From an uncultured bacterium (lineage in GTDB: Bacteria > Bacillota > Clostridia > Lachnospirales > Lachnospiraceae), in the NCBI GenBank assembly GCA_947175015.1, contig CAMWLE010000026.1, positions 1 through 40,242 of the forward strand: a stretch of 40,242 nucleotides of DNA. Reading direction: 5' to 3'. This document shows, piece by piece, positions 31,939 through 40,242 of the stretch. The notes below the pieces were generated by a model. That model had not been told where the DNA came from. It ran no database searches and saw nothing but the letters and a program-made list of their open reading frames with translations. Positions within the stretch are counted from its first letter, which is position 1; each line of letters opens with the position of its first letter. The position numbers and the translations under genes were made by a program.

Positions 31939-32065
31939 ACAGGAAATCCCCGGACTTTCATGTGTGGTGCCGGATATAAGGGGATTTCCTGTAAAGCTAG
32001 TGTTAGACTGAGGGGATGGAACTGTCTGAAATGAGGAGTGCCCGGCAACCTCTCGGCCACCGGGC
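31939..32065 (+). other. Two strong hairpins after the alarmone synthetase gene
   Basis: ACAGGAAATCCCC (31939-31951) pairs perfectly with 31980-31992 around a 28-nt loop. GCCCGG (32040-32045) pairs with CCGGGC (32060-32065). A TGCTATAAT extended -10 (31922-31930) just upstream could start a short RNA containing both. Neither hairpin is followed by a T-run. No gene is seen in 31902-32296. Confidence 0.45.
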
Positions 32066-32296
32066 TATTATGAAAAAATCTTTCTTATAAGCTGTATTGT
32101 TTTCACAAATATTTGTCATCTGTGATAATAAGAATTATAGCAATTAAATATGAACAATGTATGAATACAATGTAAAAAGATGGTGAATATTACAAGAAAT
32201 GAGCTATATGGTGTCTATGTTTGTGCATTTTGCATAAACAGCAGTGCAAAGAGCCGATATGCAGAAAAAGAATTTGAAAAAAAGATAAAAAAGTTA

Positions 32297-32325
32297 TTGC
32301 AAATTTAGAAATTACCATGTATACT
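32297..32325 (+). promoter_or_regulatory. Promoter of the S10-spc ribosomal protein operon
   Basis: TTGCAA (32297-32302) and TATACT (32320-32325) are spaced by 17 nt. Transcription starting near 32332 gives a leader of about 280 nt before rpsJ. Confidence 0.7.
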
Positions 32326-32424
32326 AGATGTTGCTGTGGCATGATAGCTGTGAAACGTGAGGTTGTCGGCTGTTAGAAATGACGGTCGGGTTTTCCGTGG
32401 AGCGAATGTCAAGTTAGGAAACTG

Positions 32425-32580
32425 ACGACAAGTCACTGTACCCAATGAACGTCTATGATTATGTAGAAACGGACGTGTAAGGTCAAAGTTCAGAGAAGTT
32501 GCGTAAGAATTTAGGACACACACGGGAGAGTGTACAGTCACCGCTTGTCGTACTAAAAATGAAAATGAGAATTTTCATTT
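32425..32580 (+). promoter_or_regulatory. Structured leader of the S10 operon
   Basis: ACGACAAG (32425-32432) pairs with CTTGTCGT (32544-32551), and ACTGTAC (32435-32441) with GTACAGT (32532-32538), closing a domain of about 127 nt with an internal loop. Inside, ACGTC (32449-32453) pairs with GACGT (32472-32476). After it, AAATGAAAAT and ATTTTCATTT (32557-32580) form a perfect stem capped by a GAGA (GNRA) tetraloop. A weak AAAAGT/ACTTTT stem then surrounds the AGGAGG of rpsJ. Ribosomal protein feedback is the expected use; the ligand is unknown. Confidence 0.6.
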
Positions 32581-32613
32581 CGTTAAAAGTGCGAAAAGGA
32601 GGCGACTTTTTTT

Positions 32614-32934
32614 ATGGCAAGTCAAGTAATGAGAATTACACTGAAGGCTTATGAGCATCAGTTGGTTGATGCATCTGCAAAGAAGATCATTGAAACTGTA
32701 AAGAAAACCGGATCTGAGGTAAGCGGCCCTGTGCCCCTTCCGACGAAAAAAGAGGTTGTTACGATTCTGAGAGCCGTACACAAGTACAAGGATTCCAGAG
32801 AGCAGTTTGAGCAGAGAACCCACAAGAGACTGATCGATATCATTGCACCCACCCAGAAGACAGTTGATGCCTTGCAGAGACTGGAGATGCCTGCGGGTGT
32901 GTACATTGACATAAAAATGAAGAATAAAAAGTAA
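32614..32934 (+). CDS. rpsJ: 30S ribosomal protein S10
   Basis: A 106-aa small-subunit head protein, also the NusE antitermination factor. [36 protein letters not shown] and the HKRLIDI loop are diagnostic. AGGAGG lies 10 nt upstream of the ATG inside a possible weak hairpin, with seven T residues between it and the start. It is the first gene of the operon, with a 223-nt structured gap before rplC. Confidence 0.98.
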   Translation: MASQVMRITLKAYEHQLVDASAKKIIETVKKTGSEVSGPVPLPTKKEVVTILRAVHKYKDSREQFEQRTHKRLIDIIAPTQKTVDALQRLEMPAGVYIDIKMKNKK

Positions 32935-33157
32935 AACAAAACCTCTACTTAGACGTATGAACACGGGCGCGGCGCTTATGTGTGAGACGTGTCATGGAGC
33001 AGTGCTCCGGCGGTTATGGCGCAACAGTAACCGGGTGGTCCGCTATGTAGAAGCTGTTGCTGTCAGCCTGTGAGACAACCCATAACCTATGAGTTGGGAC
33101 GGCGGACAGGAAGAGACAGCAGCCAGACAATGCCTTACAGGCAGAAAGAGAGGAAAA
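32935..33157 (+). promoter_or_regulatory. Structured gap between rpsJ and rplC, possible pseudoknot
   Basis: GTCCGC (33038-33043) can pair with GCGGAC (33102-33107) and TGCTGTC (33058-33064) with GACAGCA (33115-33121). The order A, B, A', B' gives an H-type pseudoknot layout ending 37 nt before the rplC start. The stretch contains several stop codons in all frames and no gene. Confidence 0.4.
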
Positions 33158-33841
33158 ATGAAGAAAGCAATTTTGGCAACAAAAGTCGGAATGACTCAAA
33201 TCTTCGCCGAAGATGGTACTTTGATTCCGGTAACTGTGCTTCAGGCCGGACCTTGTGCGGTTCTTCAGGTTAAGACCGAAGAGAATGATGGATACAGCGC
33301 AGTGCAGGTAGGCTTCGTTGACAAGAAGGAAATGATCGTCAATAAGGATGCCAGCGGCAAAAAGGAAGTGATTCACAGACATGGCGCGAATAAGGCTATG
33401 GCAGGTCACTGCAAGAAGGCTGGTGTCAGCGCTAAGAGATATATCCGGGAATTCAAGTTTGAGAATGCAGGGGAATACAGCTTGGGCGCTGAGATTAAGG
33501 CTGATATTTTTGCAGTGGGTGATAAGGTTGATGCCTCCGCAATTTCAAAAGGAAAAGGCTTCCAGGGTGCAATTAAGAGATTGGGACAGCACAGAGGACC
33601 TATGAAACATGGTTCCAAGTTCCATCGTCATCAGGGTTCCAACGGTGCATGTTCTTCCCCCAGCCGTGTGTTCAAGGGCAAGGGAATGCCTGGTCATATG
33701 GGTTGTGTGAAAATTACGATTCAGAACCTTGAGGTGGTAAGGGTGGATGCGGACAAGAATCTGCTTCTGGTGAAGGGTTCCGTTCCCGGACCTAAGAAGG
33801 GGTTAGTGACCATCAAAGAGACCGTTAAGGTTGAATGTTAA
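33158..33841 (+). CDS. rplC: 50S ribosomal protein L3
   Basis: A 227-aa large-subunit protein with [24 protein letters not shown], the central [11 protein letters not shown] and [17 protein letters not shown] region that reaches the peptidyl transferase centre, and [12 protein letters not shown] 33158 has GAGAGG upstream; an earlier in-frame ATG at 33089 would translate the structured gap. Confidence 0.98.
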   Translation: MKKAILATKVGMTQIFAEDGTLIPVTVLQAGPCAVLQVKTEENDGYSAVQVGFVDKKEMIVNKDASGKKEVIHRHGANKAMAGHCKKAGVSAKRYIREFKFENAGEYSLGAEIKADIFAVGDKVDASAISKGKGFQGAIKRLGQHRGPMKHGSKFHRHQGSNGACSSPSRVFKGKGMPGHMGCVKITIQNLEVVRVDADKNLLLVKGSVPGPKKGLVTIKETVKVEC

Positions 33842-33868
33842 GAATAGAGCGAAAGGAGGGCCAATCAG

Positions 33869-34489
33869 ATGGCAAGCGTATCTGTTTATAATATGGAAGG
33901 CAAGGAAGTCGGTACGATGGAATTAAGTGATGCCGTGTTCGGTGTGGAGATTAACGAACATCTGGTACACATGGCAGTGGTACAGCACCTTGCGAATATG
34001 CGTCAGGGAACCAAGAAGGCAAAGACGCGTTCTGAGGTGTCGGGCGGCGGCAGAAAGCCCTGGAAACAGAAGGGAACCGGTCATGCAAGACAGGGTTCAA
34101 CCAGAGCGCCCCAGTGGAAAGGCGGCGGTGTGGTATTTGCTCCCGTTCCAAGAGATTATTCCTTTAAGATGAATAAGAAAGAAAAGAGGGCAGCTCTGAA
34201 ATCCGCGCTGACCAGTAAAGTTCAGGACAGCAAATTGATTGTTGTTGACGAATTGAAATTTGATGAGATTAAAACGAAGAACTTTGTTTCTGTGATGAAT
34301 AATCTGCAGGTTCAAAAAGGGTTGGTGGTGATTGCTGAGAATGATGCCAATGTGGTTATGTCCGCAAGAAATGTGGCAGATGTGGATACTACTTTGGCCA
34401 ACACCATTAATGTATATGATATTATGAAGGCTAAGACGGTAGTTCTGACTAAGGATGCTGTTGCAAAAATCGAGGAGGTGTATGCGTAA
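33869..34489 (+). CDS. rplD: 50S ribosomal protein L4
   Basis: A 206-aa protein with the L4 loop RQGTKKAKTRSEVSGGGRKPWKQKGTGHARQG-type segment that lines the exit tunnel, and VVVIAENDANV near the end. In E. coli L4 is the S10 operon repressor, so it is the first candidate for binding the leader here. AAAGGAGGG precedes the ATG; the TAA overlaps the rplW ATG. Confidence 0.98.
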   Translation: MASVSVYNMEGKEVGTMELSDAVFGVEINEHLVHMAVVQHLANMRQGTKKAKTRSEVSGGGRKPWKQKGTGHARQGSTRAPQWKGGGVVFAPVPRDYSFKMNKKEKRAALKSALTSKVQDSKLIVVDELKFDEIKTKNFVSVMNNLQVQKGLVVIAENDANVVMSARNVADVDTTLANTINVYDIMKAKTVVLTKDAVAKIEEVYA

Positions 34490-34788
34490 TGGCAGATATT
34501 AAATACTATGACGTTCTCCTCAAACCGGTGCTTACAGAGAAGAGCATGTCCGGTATGGGAGATAAGAAATATACCTTCCTGGTTCATCCGGAGGCAAACA
34601 AAAGCCAGATCAAGGAAGCTGTAGAAAAAATGTTTGATGGCGCGAAGGTAGAAAGTGTCAACACCATGAATTATCAAGGCAAGAAGAAGAGACGCGGGAT
34701 GGTTGTGGGCAAGACAGCGAAAACCAAGAAAGCCATAGTGCAGCTTACGGATGACAGCAAGGATATTGAGATATATCCCGGACTGTAA
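34489..34788 (+). CDS. rplW: 50S ribosomal protein L23
   Basis: A 99-aa exit-tunnel protein that forms the docking site for trigger factor and SRP. It shows YYDVLLKPVLTEKSM, YTFLVHPEANKSQIKEAVE and VNTMNYQGKKKRRG. It starts on the last base of the rplD stop codon (TAATG), implying coupled translation. Confidence 0.98.
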   Translation: MADIKYYDVLLKPVLTEKSMSGMGDKKYTFLVHPEANKSQIKEAVEKMFDGAKVESVNTMNYQGKKKRRGMVVGKTAKTKKAIVQLTDDSKDIEIYPGL

Positions 34789-34876
34789 GGATTGCAGAAC
34801 AAAGGCAGGATGATTTAGGTATGCGGCGTGAATTCCTTGCCGCGCAAAGAATCGAAGAAAAGGAGATAAGACAACA

Positions 34877-35719
34877 ATGGGAATCAAGAAATATAATCCC
34901 TATACACCTTCCAGAAGGAATATGACAGGTTCCGATTTCTCTGAAGTTACCAAGAAGACTCCGGAGAAGAGCTTGTGTACTTCTCTGAAGAAAAATGCCG
35001 GCCGTAACAATCAGGGCAAGATTACCGTAAGACATCAGGGCGGCGGCAATAGGAGAAAATACAGAATCATAGATTTTAAGAGGAATAAGGATGGTATTCC
35101 TGCAACAGTTATCGGTATTGAGTACGATCCTAACAGGAGTGCAAATATTGCACTGATTTGTTATGAAGATGGACAAAAGGCGTATATCCTTGCACCTCAG
35201 GGCTTGACAGACGGAATGAAAATCATGAACGGCCCTCATGCGGAAGTGAGAGTGGGCAACTGCCTGCCGCTGTCCGAGATTCCGGTAGGTACTCAGGTTC
35301 ATAATATAGAATTATATCCCGGCAAGGGTGGTCAGCTGGTTCGTTCTGCCGGCAACAGCGCGCAGTTGATGGCAAAGGAAGGAAAATACGCGACTTTGCG
35401 CCTCCCCTCCGGTGAGATGAGAATGGTTCCTCTTGTGTGCCGCGCTACAGTGGGTATTGTCGGCAATGCCGATCACAATCTGATCAATTTTGGTAAGGCA
35501 GGACGTAAGCGCCATATGGGTATCCGCCCGACAGTGCGCGGATCTGTTATGAACCCTAATGACCATCCTCATGGTGGTGGTGAAGGTAAGACAGGTATCG
35601 GTCGTCCAGGTCCCAGTACACCTTGGGGCAAGCCTGCATTGGGTCTTAAGACTCGTAAGGCTAAGAAGGCTTCCAATAAGCTGATCGTGAGAAGACGTGA
35701 TGGTAAGGCAATCAAGTAA
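34877..35719 (+). CDS. rplB: 50S ribosomal protein L2
   Basis: A 280-aa core protein of the peptidyl transferase region. It shows [45 protein letters not shown], and the universally conserved [13 protein letters not shown] segment with its functional histidine. An 88-nt gap separates it from rplW. Confidence 0.98.
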   Translation: MGIKKYNPYTPSRRNMTGSDFSEVTKKTPEKSLCTSLKKNAGRNNQGKITVRHQGGGNRRKYRIIDFKRNKDGIPATVIGIEYDPNRSANIALICYEDGQKAYILAPQGLTDGMKIMNGPHAEVRVGNCLPLSEIPVGTQVHNIELYPGKGGQLVRSAGNSAQLMAKEGKYATLRLPSGEMRMVPLVCRATVGIVGNADHNLINFGKAGRKRHMGIRPTVRGSVMNPNDHPHGGGEGKTGIGRPGPSTPWGKPALGLKTRKAKKASNKLIVRRRDGKAIK

Positions 35720-35754
35720 TAAAATGTTTTTATATAAAAACAGGAGGAAAAACA

Positions 35755-36036
35755 ATGGCTAGATCACTTAAAAAAGGACCTTTCGCAGACGAAAGCCTGT
35801 TGAAGAAAATAGATGCTTTAAATGCTTCAGGGCAGAAGCAGGTTATCAAGACTTGGTCCCGTCGTTCTACAATATTCCCTTCCTTTGTAGGACACACAAT
35901 TGCAGTTCATGACGGCAGAAAGCACGTGCCTGTATATGTTACCGAGGACATGGTTGGCCACAAGCTGGGAGAGTTTGTTGCGACCAGAACTTACCGCGGC
36001 CATGGTAAGGATGAGAAGAAATCAAAGGTAAGGTAA
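35755..36036 (+). CDS. rpsS: 30S ribosomal protein S19
   Basis: A 93-aa head protein with [47 protein letters not shown] and [20 protein letters not shown] lies upstream of the ATG. Confidence 0.98.
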   Translation: MARSLKKGPFADESLLKKIDALNASGQKQVIKTWSRRSTIFPSFVGHTIAVHDGRKHVPVYVTEDMVGHKLGEFVATRTYRGHGKDEKKSKVR

Positions 36037-36199
36037 CTGCAGCAGCCGAAAACCCTGTAGACACTGGCGTGAGACCTTCCATGGAAGTGGAAAACGGAAG
36101 AAATCCCTTCCATAGAAGTCAGGCAATCAGTGCCAGGGGACTTCAGCGTGGCCGTGAAGAAGTTTGAAGCCAGGTAGTAGATAAGGAGGATATGGATCT
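36037..36199 (+). other. 163-nt gap between rpsS and rplV with small palindromes
   Basis: CTTCCATGGAAG is a perfect palindrome near 36077-36088 and a variant with one change recurs about 40 nt later. CTTCA and TGAAG form a small hairpin further on. AAGGAGG of rplV lies at 36183-36189. The gap is unusually long for this operon. No gene is seen. Confidence 0.4.
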
Positions 36200-36586
36200 A
36201 TGGCTAAGGGACATAGAAGTCAAATTAAGAGAGAGAGAAATGCCCAGAAGGATACCAGACCTTCAGCAAAGTTATCTTATGCAAGAGTGTCTGTGCAGAA
36301 GGCATGTTTCGTGTTGGACGCCATCCGCGGTAAGGATGTGCAGACGGCACTTGCTATATTGGAATATAATCCCAGATATGCTTCCAGCCTGATCAAAAAG
36401 CTGATTGAGTCAGCGATCGCAAATGCTGAGAATAATAATGGTATGAACAGTGAAAACCTCTATGTTGCGGAATGTTATGCAAATAAGGGGCCTACCATGA
36501 AGCGCATTCACCCCAGGGCACAGGGAAGGGCTTATCGAATTGAAAAGAGAACAAGCCACATCACTGTGGTACTGGATGAAAAGTAG
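36200..36586 (+). CDS. rplV: 50S ribosomal protein L22
   Basis: A 128-aa exit-tunnel constriction protein, site of macrolide-resistance changes in other bacteria. [29 protein letters not shown] and the tunnel loop [24 protein letters not shown] are diagnostic. ATG 36200 with AAGGAGG 10 nt upstream. Confidence 0.98.
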   Translation: MAKGHRSQIKRERNAQKDTRPSAKLSYARVSVQKACFVLDAIRGKDVQTALAILEYNPRYASSLIKKLIESAIANAENNNGMNSENLYVAECYANKGPTMKRIHPRAQGRAYRIEKRTSHITVVLDEK

Positions 36587-36606
36587 GGAAAGGAGCAAAC
36601 ATTACA

Positions 36607-37266
36607 ATGGGACAGAAAGTTAATCCGCATGGTTTAAGAGTCGGAGTTATTAAGAAGTGGGATTCCAGATGGTATGCTGAAGATGAGTTCGCAGATTATC
36701 TCATCGAAGATCACAAGATCAGGCAGCATTTGAAGAAGAAGTTGTATGATGCCGGCGTTTCTAAGATTGAGATTGAGAGAGCATCAGACAGGATCAGAGT
36801 GATTATTCATGCAGCAAAACCCGGTCTGATTATCGGCAAGGGCGGCGAGAAGATTGAAGTTACCAAGGCAGAGCTTTCCAAAATGACTGACAAGAAGGTT
36901 CTGGTGGATATTCAGGAAATCAAGCGTCCTGACAGAGATGCGCAGTTGGTAGCAGAGAATATTGCACAGCAGTTGGAGAACCGTATTTCTTTCAGACGTG
37001 CAATGAAATCCTGCATGGGCAGAACCATGAAGAATGGTGCTTTGGGTATTAAGACAGCCTGCTCAGGACGTCTCGGCGGCGCTGATATGGCGCGTACCGA
37101 ATTTTACAGTGAGGGTACAATTCCCCTTCAGACCCTGAGAGCTGATATTGATTATGGCTTTGCTGAGGCTGATACCACTTATGGCAAAGTCGGCGTTAAA
37201 GTTTGGATTTACAAGGGCGAGGTACTTCCTACAAAAGGAAATCAGATGGAAGGGAGTGATGAATAA
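36607..37266 (+). CDS. rpsC: 30S ribosomal protein S3
   Basis: A 219-aa protein of the mRNA entry tunnel. It contains [21 protein letters not shown], the KH motif [12 protein letters not shown], and [22 protein letters not shown]. The stop overlaps the rplP start (TAATG). Confidence 0.98.
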   Translation: MGQKVNPHGLRVGVIKKWDSRWYAEDEFADYLIEDHKIRQHLKKKLYDAGVSKIEIERASDRIRVIIHAAKPGLIIGKGGEKIEVTKAELSKMTDKKVLVDIQEIKRPDRDAQLVAENIAQQLENRISFRRAMKSCMGRTMKNGALGIKTACSGRLGGADMARTEFYSEGTIPLQTLRADIDYGFAEADTTYGKVGVKVWIYKGEVLPTKGNQMEGSDE

Positions 37267-37694
37267 TGTTAATGCCTAAAAGAGTAAAACGTCGTAAACA
37301 GTTCCGCGGCAGTATGACGGGCAAGGCAATGAGGGGCAACACCATTACTTACGGTGAATACGGTCTGGTAGCTACGGAGCCATGCTGGATCAAGTCAAAT
37401 CAGATTGAAGCTGCGCGTATTGCGCTTACTCGTTATACCAAGCGTACAGGCCAGGTCTGGATCAAGATCTTCCCTGATAAGCCTGTTACCACAAAGCCTG
37501 CTGAGACCCGTATGGGTTCCGGTAAAGGTACACTGGAGTATTGGGTGGCAGTTGTGAAGCCGGGGCGTGTGTTGTTTGAAATCGCCGGTGTTCCCGAAGA
37601 ACAGGCAAAAGAGGCGCTTCGTCTTGCAATGCATAAGCTTCCCTGCAAGTGCAAAATCGTGTCTAAGGCAGATTTGGAAGGCGGTGTAGAATAA
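37266..37694 (+). CDS. rplP: 50S ribosomal protein L16
   Basis: A 142-aa protein near the A site. [15 protein letters not shown] matches the usual N-terminus, so the first ATG is kept; [23 protein letters not shown] and KLPCKCKIV follow. It overlaps rpsC and rpmC by one base at each end. Confidence 0.98.
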   Translation: MLMPKRVKRRKQFRGSMTGKAMRGNTITYGEYGLVATEPCWIKSNQIEAARIALTRYTKRTGQVWIKIFPDKPVTTKPAETRMGSGKGTLEYWVAVVKPGRVLFEIAGVPEEQAKEALRLAMHKLPCKCKIVSKADLEGGVE

Positions 37695-37897
37695 TGAAAT
37701 CAAATAAATTTGTAGAAGAATTAAAGACCAAGTCACCGGAGGAACTGAACCAGGAGCTTGCTGCTGCAAAGAAAGAACTTTTCAATTTGAGATTCCAGAA
37801 CGCAACCAACCAGTTGGAGAATACTGCAAGAATTAAGGAAGTAAGGAAGAACATTGCACGTATCCATACAGTCATTACCGAGAAGGCCAGGGCATAA
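37694..37897 (+). CDS. rpmC: 50S ribosomal protein L29
   Basis: A 67-aa two-helix protein near the tunnel exit. [31 protein letters not shown] is the family core. It starts on the last base of the rplP stop. Confidence 0.97.
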   Translation: MKSNKFVEELKTKSPEELNQELAAAKKELFNLRFQNATNQLENTARIKEVRKNIARIHTVITEKARA

Positions 37898-37926
37898 CCG
37901 CCGGGTGCGAGGAAAGGAGATCAATC

Positions 37927-38181
37927 GTGGAAAGAAATTTGAGAAAAGTCCGTGTTGGTAAGGTTACCAGCAATAAGATGGATAAAACCATAGTTGTAGC
38001 TATTGAAGAGCATGTAAAGCATCCTCTTTACAAAAAGGTCGTGAAACGTACCTATAAATTAAAAGCTCATGACGAAAAGAATGAATGCAATATCGGTGAT
38101 ACCGTCAGGGTGATGGAGACAAGACCTCTCTCCAAGGACAAGAGATGGAGACTTGTGGAAGTTGTAGAAAAAGTGAAGTAG
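37927..38181 (+). CDS. rpsQ: 30S ribosomal protein S17
   Basis: An 84-aa primary 16S-binding protein: [40 protein letters not shown] and [18 protein letters not shown]. The start is GTG with AAAGGAG upstream. Confidence 0.97.
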   Translation: MERNLRKVRVGKVTSNKMDKTIVVAIEEHVKHPLYKKVVKRTYKLKAHDEKNECNIGDTVRVMETRPLSKDKRWRLVEVVEKVK

Positions 38182-38217
38182 TGAAACCAGCCGTAGCCAC
38201 GGTGAAGGAGGAAAATC

Positions 38218-38586
38218 ATGGTTCAACAGGAAACAAGATTGAAAGCTGCTGATAACACCGGTGCGAAAGAGTTGCTTTGTATCCGCGTTATGGGCGGTTC
38301 TACGAGAAGATATGCGCAGATAGGTGATGTGATAGTTGCTTCCGTTAAAGATGCAACACCAGGCGGCGTTGTAAAGAAGGGTGATGTTGTCAAAGCAGTT
38401 GTAGTGCGTACTGTGAAAGGCGCTCGTCGTAAGGATGGTTCTTATATTAAATTTGATGAGAATGCGGCAGTAATTATCAAAGAAGACAAGACACCCAGAG
38501 GAACCCGTATTTTTGGGCCGGTAGCAAGAGAGCTTCGTGAAAAACAGTTCATGAAGATAGTATCTCTGGCACCGGAAGTACTATAA
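38218..38586 (+). CDS. rplN: 50S ribosomal protein L14
   Basis: A 122-aa protein at the subunit interface. [26 protein letters not shown] and [15 protein letters not shown] are near-universal L14 segments. Starts the spc part of the operon, with no new promoter visible. Confidence 0.98.
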   Translation: MVQQETRLKAADNTGAKELLCIRVMGGSTRRYAQIGDVIVASVKDATPGGVVKKGDVVKAVVVRTVKGARRKDGSYIKFDENAAVIIKEDKTPRGTRIFGPVARELREKQFMKIVSLAPEVL

Positions 38587-38597
38587 GGAGGTGCCAT

Positions 38598-38909
38598 ATG
38601 TCAATGATGAAGATTAAGAAGGGCGATACGGTAAAGGTAATCGCCGGCAAAGACTGCGGTGCGGAAGGAAAGGTAATTTCCGTTGATGTCAAGAAGAATA
38701 GAGTGCTTGTAGAAGGGGTAAATAAGATTACAAAACATGCAAAACCTTCACAGGCGAATCCGAACGGAGGCATCATCCAGAGGGAAGCTCCTATTGATAT
38801 TTCAAACGTAATGCTTGTCTACAAAGGTAAGCCTACCAGAGTCGGCTTTAAGATGGATGGAGACAAGAAGGTTCGTTTCGCAAAGTCAACAGGCGAAGTG
38901 ATTGACTGA
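38598..38909 (+). CDS. rplX: 50S ribosomal protein L24
   Basis: A 103-aa assembly-initiating protein with the KOW motif in [22 protein letters not shown], then [29 protein letters not shown] precedes the ATG at 38598; ATGs at 38604 and 38607 are also in frame. Confidence 0.97.
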   Translation: MSMMKIKKGDTVKVIAGKDCGAEGKVISVDVKKNRVLVEGVNKITKHAKPSQANPNGGIIQREAPIDISNVMLVYKGKPTRVGFKMDGDKKVRFAKSTGEVID

Positions 38910-38932
38910 TCAATAGGAAGGAGGAACGAAAA

Positions 38933-39475
38933 GTGGCAAGATTAAAAGAATTATACTATAATGAAATAGTAGAAGCAATGACGAAAAAGTTCGGATATAA
39001 GAATGCAATGGAAGTTCCCAAGCTCGTCAAGATTGTTGTCAATATGGGTGTCGGTGAAGCGAAGGAAAATGCTAAGGTTTTGGAGAATGCTGTTTCGGAT
39101 ATGGAAACGATTACCGGCCAGAAGGCAGTGCTCACCAAGGCGAAGAAATCCATCGCTAACTTCAAGATCAGAGAGGGAATGAATATCGGCTGTAAGACAA
39201 CACTTCGTGGTGAGAAAATGTATGAATTCCTTGATCGTTTGGTGAATTTGGCATTGCCTCGTGTGCGTGACTTTAGAGGTGTGAATCCGAATGCTTTTGA
39301 CGGAAGAGGGAATTATGCACTTGGCATTAAGGAGCAGCTTATCTTCCCGGAAATTGAGTATGATAAGATTGACAAAGTCAGAGGTATGGATGTCATTTTT
39401 GTAACCACAGCCAAGACCGATGAAGAGGCGCGCGAGCTGTTGACACTGTTCAACATGCCTTTCGCAAAACAATAA
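38933..39475 (+). CDS. rplE: 50S ribosomal protein L5
   Basis: A 180-aa central-protuberance protein that binds 5S r[52 protein letters not shown] and [16 protein letters not shown] are diagnostic. The start is GTG with AAGGAGG upstream. Confidence 0.98.
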   Translation: MARLKELYYNEIVEAMTKKFGYKNAMEVPKLVKIVVNMGVGEAKENAKVLENAVSDMETITGQKAVLTKAKKSIANFKIREGMNIGCKTTLRGEKMYEFLDRLVNLALPRVRDFRGVNPNAFDGRGNYALGIKEQLIFPEIEYDKIDKVRGMDVIFVTTAKTDEEARELLTLFNMPFAKQ

Positions 39476-39490
39476 GGAGGTAAGTTTTTC

Positions 39491-39676
39491 ATGGCTAAGA
39501 CATCAATGAAAATTAAACAGCAGCGCAAACCTAAGTTCTCTACACAGGCATATACCCGTTGCAGAATTTGTGGCCGTCCCCACGCTTACTTGAGAAAATA
39601 TGGCATTTGCAGAGTATGCTTCCGCGAATTGGCATATAAGGGGCAAATCCCCGGCGTTAAGAAGGCAAGCTGGTAG
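39491..39676 (+). CDS. rpsZ: 30S ribosomal protein S14, zinc-binding type Z
   Basis: A 61-aa short S14 (also named rpsN) with a zinc site [20 protein letters not shown] made of two CxxC pairs, and the C-terminal [15 protein letters not shown]. The zinc form is the ancestral Gram-positive type; zinc-free copies may exist elsewhere. Confidence 0.98.
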   Translation: MAKTSMKIKQQRKPKFSTQAYTRCRICGRPHAYLRKYGICRVCFRELAYKGQIPGVKKASW

Positions 39677-39693
39677 GAAGGAGGAGAAAAACA

Positions 39694-40095
39694 ATGACAA
39701 TGAGCGATCCTATTGCAGATATGCTGACAAGAATCCGCAATGCAAATATGGCGAAACATGATACGGTTGATGTACCTGCTTCCAAAATGAAGCTGTCTAT
39801 TGCACAGATACTTCAGGAAGAGGGTTATATAACGAAATATGATATTATTGATGATGGAAGATTTAAGACCATTCATATCACATTGAAGTATGGCGCTGAC
39901 AAGAAGGAGAAGATTATCTCCGGAATTAAGAGAATCTCCAAGCCCGGACTTCGTGTATATGCAGGTAAAGATGAATTGCCCAAGGTGCTTGGCGGTCTTG
40001 GCATTGCTATAATTTCTACCAATCAGGGTGTGATTACAGATAAGAAAGCCCGCGAGATGCAGGTGGGCGGCGAAGTGCTGGCGTTTGTTTGGTAA
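39694..40095 (+). CDS. rpsH: 30S ribosomal protein S8
   Basis: A 133-aa central-domain protein and, in E. coli, repressor of the spc operon. [31 protein letters not shown], and [22 protein letters not shown] to the end GGEVLAFVW are diagnostic. The CTAAG-type tandem repeat begins 2 nt after its stop; rplF would be expected next. Confidence 0.98.
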   Translation: MTMSDPIADMLTRIRNANMAKHDTVDVPASKMKLSIAQILQEEGYITKYDIIDDGRFKTIHITLKYGADKKEKIISGIKRISKPGLRVYAGKDELPKVLGGLGIAIISTNQGVITDKKAREMQVGGEVLAFVW

Positions 40096-40097
40096 TA

Positions 40098-40242
40098 GGA
40101 TGAAAAGTAATTCTAAGGCGTCAAAAGACGCCGCCTAAGAATTGCTAAGTTTCATCCAAGATGAACAGTAATTCTAAGGTGTCAAAGGACGCCGCCTAAG
40201 AATTGCTAAGTTTCATCCAAGATGAACAGTAATTCTAAGGTG
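40098..40242 (+). repeat. 61-bp tandem hairpin repeat (CTAAG type) after rpsH, cut by window end
   Basis: Units begin (GTAATTCTAAGG) at 40107, 40168 and 40229, period 61, at least 2.2 copies. Unit 1 has an outer stem GGATGAAA (40098-40105) with TTTCATCC (40150-40157). The inner arms are ATTCTAAGGCG and CGCCTAAGAAT with a single A-A mismatch and a further GTC/GAC stem, then GCTAAG. The core matches the element at 17328-17387. Confidence 0.85.

Noticed and set aside
31524..32060. 178-codon minus-strand frame opposite the alarmone synthetase
   Set aside because: Antisense to a conserved gene and without a start site; His/Cys-rich shadow.
32040..32066. tRNA-Ser-like string GGTGGCCGAGAGG on the minus strand
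   Set aside because: No acceptor, anticodon or T arm can be drawn; it is the loop of a GC hairpin.

Overview
The window looks like chromosome from an endospore-forming, low-to-mid GC Clostridia, most likely Lachnospiraceae. The supporting signs are strong AGGAGG ribosome binding sites, a SpoIIID regulator, a zinc-type S14 in a Gram-positive-order S10-spc ribosomal protein operon, and a BioW-type biotin pathway. No database search was possible, so family names rest on motifs and remembered family sequences.

Layout. (1) 1-1166: 3' part of an AAA-ATPase-like/PD-(D/E)XK protein. (2) 1216-7045: biotin operon with an S-component-like membrane protein, bioW, bioF, bioB, bioD and bioA. It is driven by a TTGACA-N17-TATACT promoter whose -35 box lies inside a predicted BirA operator. 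(3) 7263-11223: a hybrid histidine kinase with two receiver domains, then a lipoprotein solute-binding protein with no permease genes. (4) 11342-11593: spoIIID, behind a sigma-E-like promoter and a hairpin that could hide its ribosome binding site in read-through RNA. (5) 11859-23719: a nine-gene accessory cassette, the most novel part of the window. (6) 24031-28157: a VWA protein, a MoxR-type AAA ATPase, an LRR protein and a small unknown protein. (7) 28340-31901: galE, a hemolysin III-like membrane protein and a small conserved protein (both minus strand), and a small alarmone synthetase. (8) 32297-40095: the S10-spc operon from rpsJ to rpsH, with structured leaders and a hairpin tandem repeat after rpsH.

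The cassette runs in this order: a papain-like cysteine peptidase candidate, a 160-aa possible immunity protein, two different dynamin-like GTPases, a tail-anchored coiled-coil protein, a 160-aa unknown protein, a HerA/FtsK-type ATPase with a Ser/Thr/Gly-rich insert, an LHH (HNH/ENDO VII) nuclease toxin, and a SUKH (SMI1/KNR4) immunity protein. The two enzyme-like end proteins are unrelated in their C-terminal domains but share an N-terminal module: an amphipathic DLKxKLxxIF-like helix followed by [VI][ST]LEDGTVVx[VL]P. This is the arrangement expected of polymorphic toxins that carry a common address tag read by shared machinery, here apparently the dynamin pair, the membrane-anchored protein and the HerA ATPase. 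Whether it is an export (competition) system or an internal (anti-phage or suicide) system cannot be decided from sequence.

Other points of note are a structured repeat family with a conserved TCTAAGG/CCTAAGA/CTAAG core and covarying outer stems (17328-17387 and 40098-40242), a three-unit 23-bp hairpin repeat (17462-17548), related AAGCTTTGACA inverted repeats on both sides of the cassette, and long structured leaders before rpsJ and rplC.
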